Shown here one piece after another: positions 44,570 through 51,888 of a stretch of DNA of 64,000 nucleotides. Numbering within the stretch: the first letter of the stretch is position 1; each line of letters begins with the position of its first letter. The stretch is from an uncultured bacterium. GTDB lineage: Bacteria > Muiribacteriota > Ozemobacteria > Ozemobacterales > Ozemobacteraceae. The stretch is from the NCBI GenBank assembly GCA_937949615.1, contig CALEDQ010000020.1:117128-181127 (forward strand), written 5' to 3'. Made by a program: the position numbers and the translations under genes. Below the pieces are notes generated by a model. It was not told where the DNA came from and made no database searches. It was given only the letters and a program-made list of their open reading frames with translations.

Positions 44570-46096
44570 ATGGTTGTCTGCCATCTTATCAGGAAACAGA
44601 CCTATTTTGACTCGGTAACGCTGATGCTCATCGGGTCACAGGTAAAGAAGCTTGACGGCATCGAAAACGCGGTCGTCGGCATGTGTACCGACTACAACAT
44701 CGACAGTCTGAAGCGGCTGAATATGTATCAGCCCGAATTCGACGGCCTCACCCCGAATGATCTGATCATCTGCATCATGGGCAAAGACAAAGCCACCGCC
44801 GAAAGCGGCATCGCCGAAGTCGAAAAGCGCCTTAAATCCCGCAAACAGGCATCGGGCGCCAGCGCCGAGCTGCCACCCGCGACTCAGGAAGAAGCCGCCC
44901 GCCGCCTGCCAGAAGCAAATGTCGTGCTGATTTCGGTGCCTGGCGAATATGCCGCCCGTGAAGCGGCGCAGGCGCTCAACAACGGCCGTCATGTCATGCT
45001 CTTCTCTGACAACGTCAGCATTGAAGAAGAACTTGAGCTGAAAACTCTCGGCGTCAGCAAAGAACTGCTGGTAATGGGCCCTGACTGCGGCACCGCCATC
45101 ATCAACGGCACGCCTCTCGCCTTCGCCAATGCGGTTCGCAGCGGCGATATCGGCCTGGTAGCAGCTTCAGGCACCGGCCTGCAGGAAGTCACCAGCACCA
45201 TTCATCGTCTTGGCTGCGGTATTTCGCAGGCTATCGGCGTTGGTGGCCGCGACCTCTCAGAAAAAATCGGCGGGCGCATGACAATAATGGCAACCCGCGC
45301 GCTCGCAGCCGACCCGGCCACCCGGGTAATCGTGATGATTTCGAAACCGCCGGCAGAGAAAGTTCTCAAGCCGCTGTTCGCCGAATTCAAAAACATCGGC
45401 AAGCCGGTCGTGGTTTATTTTATCGGCGCTGACCCGAAAATGATCGAAGAACAGGGTTTCGTCGCCGCCCGCAATCTCGAAGATGCGGCTCTGCAGGCCT
45501 GTCGCCTCAGCAACAAAAAACAGTATAACTCAGAAATGGCTGACAGCGAGATCAAAAAGCTCGCCGACAATGTTAAACTGCCGGCAGCCAGTCTGCGCGG
45601 CCTTTACAGCGGCGGCACCCTCTGTGATGAAGCACAGCGTCTGCTGCAGCCGGTCATCGGCGAAATATTCTCGAATACTCCGGTTAAGGGCTGCAAAGAA
45701 ATGCCCGATGTTTACAAAAGCAGCGGCCATTGCATAATTGACCTCGGCGACGATAACTTCACCCGCGGCAAAGCTCACCCGATGATCGACCCTGACTACC
45801 GTTCAGAACGTCTGGTGCAGGAATTCGCCGACCCCTCAGTCGGTATCATCTGCTTTGACGTCGTGCTCGGCTATGGTTCACACCCTGATATGGCCGGCGA
45901 AATGGTTGGCGCCATCGAGCGCGGCCGCAAAAAGAGCGGACGCAACCCGATTCTCGCCGCCTGCATCTGCGGCACTGAAGAAGACCCGCAGGGCTGGCAG
46001 CAGCAGAAAGCCAGACTGGCAGAGGCCGGCGTCAGCGTTTTCCCGACCAATGTCGCGATGGTTAAATTCGTTCAGCATTGCCTGGAAAGGAAATAA
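44570..46096 (+). CDS. fdrA: FdrA-like acyl-CoA-synthetase-fold protein
   Basis: A 508-residue protein resembling fused succinyl-CoA synthetase subunits, as in FdrA (AllF). The CoA/nucleotide-binding part contains VLISVPGEYAAREAAQAL, VMGPDCGTAIINGTPLAF, GLVAASGTGLQEVTS and IGVGGRDLSEKIGG. In E. coli FdrA is a subunit of oxamate carbamoyltransferase with DUF1116 and DUF2877 proteins. GGAGC precedes ATG. It heads a four-gene operon ending at 48390 with its own promoter and terminator. Confidence 0.9.
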   Translation: MVVCHLIRKQTYFDSVTLMLIGSQVKKLDGIENAVVGMCTDYNIDSLKRLNMYQPEFDGLTPNDLIICIMGKDKATAESGIAEVEKRLKSRKQASGASAELPPATQEEAARRLPEANVVLISVPGEYAAREAAQALNNGRHVMLFSDNVSIEEELELKTLGVSKELLVMGPDCGTAIINGTPLAFANAVRSGDIGLVAASGTGLQEVTSTIHRLGCGISQAIGVGGRDLSEKIGGRMTIMATRALAADPATRVIVMISKPPAEKVLKPLFAEFKNIGKPVVVYFIGADPKMIEEQGFVAARNLEDAALQACRLSNKKQYNSEMADSEIKKLADNVKLPAASLRGLYSGGTLCDEAQRLLQPVIGEIFSNTPVKGCKEMPDVYKSSGHCIIDLGDDNFTRGKAHPMIDPDYRSERLVQEFADPSVGIICFDVVLGYGSHPDMAGEMVGAIERGRKKSGRNPILAACICGTEEDPQGWQQQKARLAEAGVSVFPTNVAMVKFVQHCLERK

Positions 46097-46099
46097 TCG

Positions 46100-46309
46100 A
46101 TGAGCAAACTAGTCAGCTTTTTTGGGCAGAAGGTAAAGGTTATCAACCTCGGAATTCCGAGTTTCGCTGAAGATCTGAAAAAACAGGGTGTTGAGGTCAT
46201 GCACACCGAATGGCGCCCGCCCGCAGGCGGCAACAAGAAGATTCAGGCCCTGCTCGCGAAGGTGGAAGCCTGGCAGAGCAAAGTTAAAGCCGGAAAAGGA
46301 GCCAGATAA
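46100..46309 (+). CDS. Small FdrA-domain protein
   Basis: A 69-residue protein between fdrA and the DUF1116 gene. The core VINLGIPSFAEDLKKQG followed by HTEWRPPAGGNKK matches the small 'fdrA domain' proteins seen next to fdrA in anaerobes. It starts three bases after the fdrA stop, and its stop overlaps the next start by one base (TAATG), so it is made in step with both large subunits. It may be a detached part of one of them. Confidence 0.8.
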   Translation: MSKLVSFFGQKVKVINLGIPSFAEDLKKQGVEVMHTEWRPPAGGNKKIQALLAKVEAWQSKVKAGKGAR

Positions 46310-47559
46310 TGCTTATAGATATTCAGGAAGCCAATGCAAAAGCCCTGGCCGCCATTCAGGCCGCCCAGCCGATCATCAAGGGTATCGATACCGCCATTAA
46401 CGTGGTTCCGGGTATGAAAAAGAATCTGATTCTGCATGCCGGGCCCCCAATCACCTGGGAAAAAATGTCGGGCCCGCTCAAAGGCGCCGTAATCGGCGGT
46501 CTGATCTATGAAGGCCTCGCTGCCAACCCGGCAGAAGCCGAAAAACTTGCGGCCAGCAACCAGATTGAATACTCGCCCTGGCATGAACATGACGGTGTCG
46601 GGCCGATGGCCGGTGTTGCCACCGCCAGCATGCCGGTCTGGATCGTCGAGAACAAGACCAATGGCCGCAAAACCTTCTGCACTCTCAATGAGGGTCTCGG
46701 CAAGGTGCTGCGCTACGGCGCTTTTTCAGACGAAGTCATTACCAGACTGAAATGGATGGAAAAGACACTGGCACCGGTTCTCAAAGCTGCGATCCCGCTC
46801 GCGGCCGAGATAAATCTGAAAAACATGATCGCGCAGGCGCTGCAGATGGGCGATGAAGTGCATAACCGCAACAAGGCCGCCACTTCGATGCTGATTCGCG
46901 AGCTGGCCGCCGCCATTACCAAAACTTCGTTCAGCCAGGAAGAAAAGGCACGCGTGCTTGAATTCATGCACTCTAACGACCATTTTTTCCTCAATCTCAG
47001 CATGCCGGCCGCCAAAGTGATGCTGCAGGCGGCTGAATGGATCGAAGGTTCGACGATCGTCACCACCATGTGCCGCAACGGCACCGAATTCGGCATCAGG
47101 GTTGCCGGGCTGAAAGACCGCTGGTTCACCGGTCCGGCTCAGATCGTGCAGGGCCTTCTGTTTCCGGGATTTGAAGAAAAAGACTGCAACCCCGACATCG
47201 GCGACAGCGCCATTACCGAAACCTGCGGACTTGGCGGCTTTTCGATGGCAGCAGCTCCGGCAATCGTTAAATTTGTCGGTGGCACGGTCAGTGATGCGAT
47301 GAACTTCACCCGTAAAATGTATGAGATCACCGATGGCGAATCGCAGTCGTTCCAGATTCCGGCGATGGATTTCCGGGGTTCGCCGACCGGCATCAACATT
47401 CTCAAGGTCTGTGAAAAGAACATTCTGCCGCAGATCAATACCGGTATCGCCCACAAAGATGCCGGCGTCGGCCAGGTCGGTGCCGGGCTGGTCAACCCGC
47501 CGATGAAGTGCTTCGAAGACGCCCTCGAAGCATATGTTGAAATGTATTGCCAAAATTAG
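46309..47559 (+). CDS. DUF1116 protein (YlbE/AllG-like)
   Basis: A 416-residue protein of the DUF1116 family. Recognisable are the GPPITWEKMSGPLKGAV region, EYSPWHEHDGVGPMAG, a long helical middle, and GAGLVNPPMKCFEDAL near the C-terminus. It partners FdrA in enterobacterial oxamate carbamoyltransferase. The translational coupling with the small FdrA-domain protein supports one complex. Confidence 0.9.
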   Translation: MLIDIQEANAKALAAIQAAQPIIKGIDTAINVVPGMKKNLILHAGPPITWEKMSGPLKGAVIGGLIYEGLAANPAEAEKLAASNQIEYSPWHEHDGVGPMAGVATASMPVWIVENKTNGRKTFCTLNEGLGKVLRYGAFSDEVITRLKWMEKTLAPVLKAAIPLAAEINLKNMIAQALQMGDEVHNRNKAATSMLIRELAAAITKTSFSQEEKARVLEFMHSNDHFFLNLSMPAAKVMLQAAEWIEGSTIVTTMCRNGTEFGIRVAGLKDRWFTGPAQIVQGLLFPGFEEKDCNPDIGDSAITETCGLGGFSMAAAPAIVKFVGGTVSDAMNFTRKMYEITDGESQSFQIPAMDFRGSPTGINILKVCEKNILPQINTGIAHKDAGVGQVGAGLVNPPMKCFEDALEAYVEMYCQN

Positions 47560-47598
47560 TATCATTTAACCATACGAATAATATAAAGGAGTCAATTG

Positions 47599-48390
47599 AT
47601 GACAAAAGTAAAAATGTATGACCTTACCCAGAGACTGAGTATTCACACTCCGCCCTGGCCGAGCTATATGCCCCTGCAGGTTCAGTATTTCAAGCGCATC
47701 GCCGGCGCCCACATGGGCCAGGGTGCCAACGGTCAGATCATCAAGACCAGCAACCACGTCGGCACTCATATTGATGGCGAAATTCACTTCTGCGCCAACG
47801 GCAGAACTATCGGTGAAGTTCCGCTCGAAGAATGGTGTGGCGACGGCGTCGTTGTCGACATTTCAGACGAAGTCAGCGATTTCTCGCTGTATTCACCCGA
47901 AATGCTGATGAAAAAGGCTGATATCCGCAAAGGCGACATTCTCATCATCAACACCGGCTACCACAAATACGGCTGGGATCAGCCGCAGGCCGATGAAGTG
48001 CGCTATATGGTCAAACACCCGGGCCCCGATGCAGAATTCCACAAATGGGCACAGGAAATGAAATTCAAATGGATCGGCGTTGACTGCGGTTCAGCCGACC
48101 ACCCGATGAACACCATTCTGCGCGACTGGCACCCGAAGCTTTTCGCCAAAGCCGAAGCCAAGCTGAAAGAAACCCACGGCAAAGCCTGGGATGAATACTA
48201 TCCGCAGGAAGAATACTATCAGGTCATGCACCTGAAGATGTTCCCGATGGGTATCGTGCATGCCGAAAACATCGGCGGCGACATCGACCAGCTGAACAAC
48301 AAGCGCACCTGGATCGGTCTGTTCCCGTGGCGCGCCATCGAACTCGAATCATGCATCAGCCGCATCGTCGCTTTCGAATTCGACAAGTAA
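47599..48390 (+). CDS. Cyclase-family metal hydrolase
   Basis: A 263-residue protein of the cyclase/kynurenine-formamidase-like family. The metal motif HVGTHIDGEIHF (HxGTHxDxxxH) is intact and a C-terminal His/Glu set follows (MGIVHAENIGG). ATG at 47599 has AGGAG seven bases upstream; a TTG one codon earlier is open but too close to that site. These enzymes open amides or cyclic amides, so it may supply or process the fdrA system's substrate (inference). Last gene of the operon. Confidence 0.88.
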   Translation: MTKVKMYDLTQRLSIHTPPWPSYMPLQVQYFKRIAGAHMGQGANGQIIKTSNHVGTHIDGEIHFCANGRTIGEVPLEEWCGDGVVVDISDEVSDFSLYSPEMLMKKADIRKGDILIINTGYHKYGWDQPQADEVRYMVKHPGPDAEFHKWAQEMKFKWIGVDCGSADHPMNTILRDWHPKLFAKAEAKLKETHGKAWDEYYPQEEYYQVMHLKMFPMGIVHAENIGGDIDQLNNKRTWIGLFPWRAIELESCISRIVAFEFDK

Positions 48391-48402
48391 GTAATTGCTG
48401 AT

Positions 48403-48436
48403 AAAAAAAATGGCACCTGCGGGTGCCATTTTTTTT
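48403..48436. terminator. Bidirectional terminator
   Basis: ATGGCACC and GGTGCCAT form an 8-bp stem with tetraloop TGCG, flanked by A8 on the left and T8 on the right. It can end both the fdrA operon (plus) and the kinase gene (minus), which converge here. Confidence 0.93.
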
Positions 48437-48454
48437 ATCGGATAAATTACTGCA

Positions 48455-50362
48455 TCAGCTCTGGCTGCTGCGGTTGCGCGCCTTAAGCTGAATGCGGGTC
48501 AGGTGTTTTTCGAGATCACGACTGGAAAAAGGCTTTTCGAGAATCGCCGACACCCCGAGTTTTTCGAGTTCTGGCCGTTTTTCGTCATTACCGATGCCGG
48601 TGCAGACAATGACCGGTATTTCAGGGTTCATCCAGCGGATTTCCTTGATCAGGTCGAGGCCACTCATACCGGGCATCAGCAGGTCGGTGAGCACGATCGT
48701 CAGCTTGCGCTGCAGGTTTTTGAAAAGATTCAGGCCGTCTTTGCCGTTTTCGGCGAGAATGACTTCATAGCCCATCATGCGGATATTATCTGCGAGAATT
48801 TCTCTGACATTTTCGTCGTCATCGATGACCAGCGCACAGCCGCTTGAACAGTTTTCCTCAGCCGCTGGGCGGTTCTGCACCGCGTCGACGAAGCTGCCAG
48901 CCGAGTCGATCGGCAGAAGCACGGCAAAATCGGTTCCCTGGCCGGGCTGACTGGTGACCATAACCGCGCCGCGATGGCTGCGGAGCATGCCGATTACTGC
49001 CGAAAGACCAAGCCCGCGACCGGCATAGCGGGTCGTGAAGAACGGGTCGAAAATGCGGTTGAGATTTTCCGGGTCGATGCCGCTGCCGTTATCGGTGATC
49101 TTAACGGCAATATAGCTGCCAGACTTGATCGGTGGGCCAAAATAGCCAGGTTCGTTGCCATAGTAGGTTGCCAGCCCCGGAAATGCGGTAATACAGATGG
49201 AGCCTTTACGGTCACTGACAACTGCCTCGACCGAATTTTTAACGACATTGAGAATAGCCTGTTTCAGCATCGGCGGATCGATATGAATATCGGGCAGATT
49301 CTCGTCGACGGCGATCTGCAGATCGATATCGTTGCCGGCCAGCTGTAACATTGCCGGGTGCAGTTCACGCAGAATATTCTTTATGCTGGCCTTCTGGTAA
49401 AGGGTCGGCATGCGGCCGGAATAGGCCATCAGCTGTTGAATGATTTCGCTGGCTTTGCGGGCCGCTTCGACAATGCGCCGCGCTTTTTCGCGGCAGCCGC
49501 CGTCGGGTGGCAGTTCACGCATCATCAGGTCTGAATAGCCCATGATACCGGTCAGCAGATTGTTAAAATCGTTGGCAAGCCCGCTGGCCATCTGGCCAAG
49601 ATGATCGAGCTTCTGCAACTGCATAACCTGGGTTTCGTAGCGCACCCGGCTGTTTTCGAGCTCGCGGCGGATGGTAATGTCGCGCACGGTGACAGCGTAA
49701 CATTCATGGCCGTTGATTTTTATGAAATTGACAATCACTTCACTCGGAAAAACGCTGCCGTCCTTGCGGCGCCCGGCAGCGTCGAGCTGAATACTGCGCC
49801 CGGTCGCCCGCGCGCTTTCAAGTTCGGGAGTGAAATTTTCAAGCATTTCGACGACGCTGCCGGGAACCAGATCACGGGCATTCATTTTCAGCAGTTCTGA
49901 CTGACTGTAGCCATACATTTTTTCGCAGGCCTTGTTGCAGTCAAATATCGAGCCATCGGCGGTTTCGAGAAAAATGGCATCGGAAGAGGCGTCGAAGAGG
50001 GTCCAGTAGTGGCGGGAAGCCTGACTGAGCTCGTTTTCCATCAGTCGCTGCTCGGTGACATCGCGAATGAATACAAGATTGACCGGCTCGCTGCCGTTCT
50101 GATGTTCCGCCGGGAAAATGCCAACGTTCAGAAAGCAGTCGGCAGTCTCGGATTTAAGTTCGACCTCGAATTCAAGGTAGCTGGCTGGCGGCTCGTAGCT
50201 GTTTACCGAAGCTGGCAGCCGCCTGAAGAAATCAAAAAATGAACGGCCGGCAAGCGGGCCATCTGAGGAGCATTTCAGCAGTTCAGCGGCTGAAGATGAT
50301 TCAGATACTACCTTACCAACCCTGTCGATTACCAGATATGCAGCATAAACTGGCTCTATCAA
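48455..50362 (-). CDS. PAS hybrid sensor kinase-receiver lacking the phospho-acceptor His
   Basis: A 635-residue cytoplasmic protein: two PAS domains (about 8-115 and 120-240), a dimerisation segment, an HATPase domain (about 280-500) with NVVKNSVEAV, DNGSGI and GLGLS, and a receiver domain (about 510-630) with VIDDDE and the phospho-Asp in LTDLLMPGMSG. The family H-box GxAHDFNNLL reads GLANDFNNLL, with AAC (Asn) where His is expected, so autophosphorylation at the normal site is unlikely. No partner regulator is adjacent. Divergent from the coiled-coil protein gene. Confidence 0.87.
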   Translation of the reverse strand: MIEPVYAAYLVIDRVGKVVSESSSAAELLKCSSDGPLAGRSFFDFFRRLPASVNSYEPPASYLEFEVELKSETADCFLNVGIFPAEHQNGSEPVNLVFIRDVTEQRLMENELSQASRHYWTLFDASSDAIFLETADGSIFDCNKACEKMYGYSQSELLKMNARDLVPGSVVEMLENFTPELESARATGRSIQLDAAGRRKDGSVFPSEVIVNFIKINGHECYAVTVRDITIRRELENSRVRYETQVMQLQKLDHLGQMASGLANDFNNLLTGIMGYSDLMMRELPPDGGCREKARRIVEAARKASEIIQQLMAYSGRMPTLYQKASIKNILRELHPAMLQLAGNDIDLQIAVDENLPDIHIDPPMLKQAILNVVKNSVEAVVSDRKGSICITAFPGLATYYGNEPGYFGPPIKSGSYIAVKITDNGSGIDPENLNRIFDPFFTTRYAGRGLGLSAVIGMLRSHRGAVMVTSQPGQGTDFAVLLPIDSAGSFVDAVQNRPAAEENCSSGCALVIDDDENVREILADNIRMMGYEVILAENGKDGLNLFKNLQRKLTIVLTDLLMPGMSGLDLIKEIRWMNPEIPVIVCTGIGNDEKRPELEKLGVSAILEKPFSSRDLEKHLTRIQLKARNRSSQS

Positions 50363-50554
50363 TCGTTCTTCCCCGTTTCAGGACTGTGTATAAAAATACT
50401 GGCTGTTTTTCTTCATTTTATCAGAAGATACCGACAATAAACAATTTTTGTTTTTATTTTTTGTGTAAAATTGCGCATTACATATTTTTTCTGAGCGAAT
50501 TTAGTGCCGTTCACCTGAGTCGACTGCAGTCGTGAAAGTTTTTTGGGGAACTGA

Positions 50555-50583
50555 TTGACACATGGCACGCCGATTCTTATGCT
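50555..50583 (+). promoter_or_regulatory. Sigma-70 promoter of the coiled-coil protein gene
   Basis: A perfect -35 TTGACA (50555-50560), a 17-base spacer and -10 TATGCT (50578-50583). The start site near 50590 shows that upstream in-frame starts before 50621 are not used. Confidence 0.72.
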
Positions 50584-50620
50584 TGAATGTACGATTCAAA
50601 GATGTGAACCCAGGAGGGTG

Positions 50621-51790
50621 ATGATGATTATCAGAAGTAATTTGAAAGCCATGCTGATCATTATGGTGCTGGCCTTCATCATGCCCGCCATTCAGGCAGA
50701 TGCTGGCATTTTTGACGACATCAAGCTCTGGTACAATCAAAAATCAGAGATAAACAAACATTCACGCATTATCGGCAGTGAGGTAAAAACTCTCTACCGC
50801 GAGCGCAAATCGATTCAGCGGTTTTCTGAAGGCGCCAGTGGTCTTATCAAAGCCTACAAGGCCATCAGCAACAAAAGCAGCAAAGCCAGTCTGCCACAGA
50901 TACTCGACATTGCAAAGTCGATTTCTCTGGTTGTCAGTGAATTCAAAAATCTCGCACCCAAAGCCGAGGCAATGTATAAAAATGCCCAGCCGAGCATGAA
51001 ATATTTTTCACAGCTCGCTGATCAGACCGAAACCATTCAGACCAACAAGAACAAGATTCTGGTCAAATCGTTTTCCGACGGTCGCTTGAGCAAGCTGGCC
51101 GGCGCCAACGGCTGGAGCCGGGTTTTTGATTCGGTTAAGTCAGACCCGCTCAATCTTTTCAGATGGGGCCGTCTGCAGGATGAATACAAACTCGGCAAGG
51201 TCGAAGCCCAGTATCCGCTCAAATGTGCCCAGATCGCCTTTGAAGCTTCAGCCTACTACTTCGCCGCCCGCGATTCAGTCCAGGAACTCCTCGGCATTCA
51301 GAAGGAAATCGAGGGCATTCTCGGTGGCGATCTCGGAGCCATTCTCAACGTCGCCGGCACCGTCAACAAGATCCAGAATTCAGGCAAGTCAATCGAGTCA
51401 CTTGGCGAGCTTGCAGAAGTTGGCACGCAGCGGATCGGCAAACGGTTCGACGAACTTCTCAAGGTCCAGGAAGAATACGTAGCGATCAACAAATCATATA
51501 ACGAAAAATACAGTAAAACCCCGACGGCTTCAGGCAGTTCCAGTTCAACTACCGTTTCTGCCAGCGGCACTACGGCACGCCAGAACACCACATCGGCGGC
51601 TCCCTCAACCGGCAACACTTCAGGTTCTGCTGCAGTAAGCCTTGAACGAGCCATGGCCAACTACCAGAAAGCCTATCAGGCCTATGTCGAGATCTCGCAG
51701 AAAGGCGACGCTTCTCAGAGCGAAGTCAACAAGGCAATCAACGAGCTCAACACTGCCAAACGCCAGGTTGAACAGGCAAAAGCCAGATAA
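50621..51790 (+). CDS. Secreted helical protein of unknown function
   Basis: About 389 residues from ATG at 50621 (or the next codon, 50624), placed by CAGGAGGG just upstream. Signal peptide about 1-27 (ending QADA). The mature protein is nearly all helix, with Lys/Glu/Gln-rich stretches, then a Ser/Thr/Ala linker (about 305-345) and a last coiled-coil segment rich in Ala, Gln and Lys. No family recognised; a periplasmic or surface structural role is plausible. Confidence 0.78.
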   Translation: MMIIRSNLKAMLIIMVLAFIMPAIQADAGIFDDIKLWYNQKSEINKHSRIIGSEVKTLYRERKSIQRFSEGASGLIKAYKAISNKSSKASLPQILDIAKSISLVVSEFKNLAPKAEAMYKNAQPSMKYFSQLADQTETIQTNKNKILVKSFSDGRLSKLAGANGWSRVFDSVKSDPLNLFRWGRLQDEYKLGKVEAQYPLKCAQIAFEASAYYFAARDSVQELLGIQKEIEGILGGDLGAILNVAGTVNKIQNSGKSIESLGELAEVGTQRIGKRFDELLKVQEEYVAINKSYNEKYSKTPTASGSSSSTTVSASGTTARQNTTSAAPSTGNTSGSAAVSLERAMANYQKAYQAYVEISQKGDASQSEVNKAINELNTAKRQVEQAKAR

Positions 51791-51808
51791 TAAAGACGTT
51801 TACCACTG

Positions 51809-51842
51809 CAGCTGCCGGGGTTTCCCCGGCAGCTGTTTTATT
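51809..51842 (+). terminator. Rho-independent terminator
   Basis: CAGCTGCCGGGG and CCCCGGCAGCTG are perfect 12-base arms with a three-base loop, followed by TTTTATTT. It ends the coiled-coil protein gene. Confidence 0.93.
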
Positions 51843-51853
51843 TCAGACAAAAG

Positions 51854-51882
51854 TTGAAAGAAGCGTGCATCTGTTTTAAACT
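51854..51882 (+). promoter_or_regulatory. Possible promoter giving a nearly leaderless transcript
   Basis: TTGAAA (51854-51859), 17 bases, TAAACT (51877-51882). The predicted start site falls at about the ATG of the next gene (51889), which has no ribosome binding site. Confidence 0.4.
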
Positions 51883-51888
51883 GGTTGC

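Noticed and set aside
46726..47565. 279-codon minus-strand frame opposite the DUF1116 gene
   Set aside because: Shadow frame in high-GC third-position DNA; no ribosome site and no motif.
50563..50583. TGGCAC before the coiled-coil protein gene as a second sigma-54 promoter
   Set aside because: The -12 element at the right spacing reads TTCTT, without the needed GC; a good TTGACA/TATGCT promoter covers the same bases.
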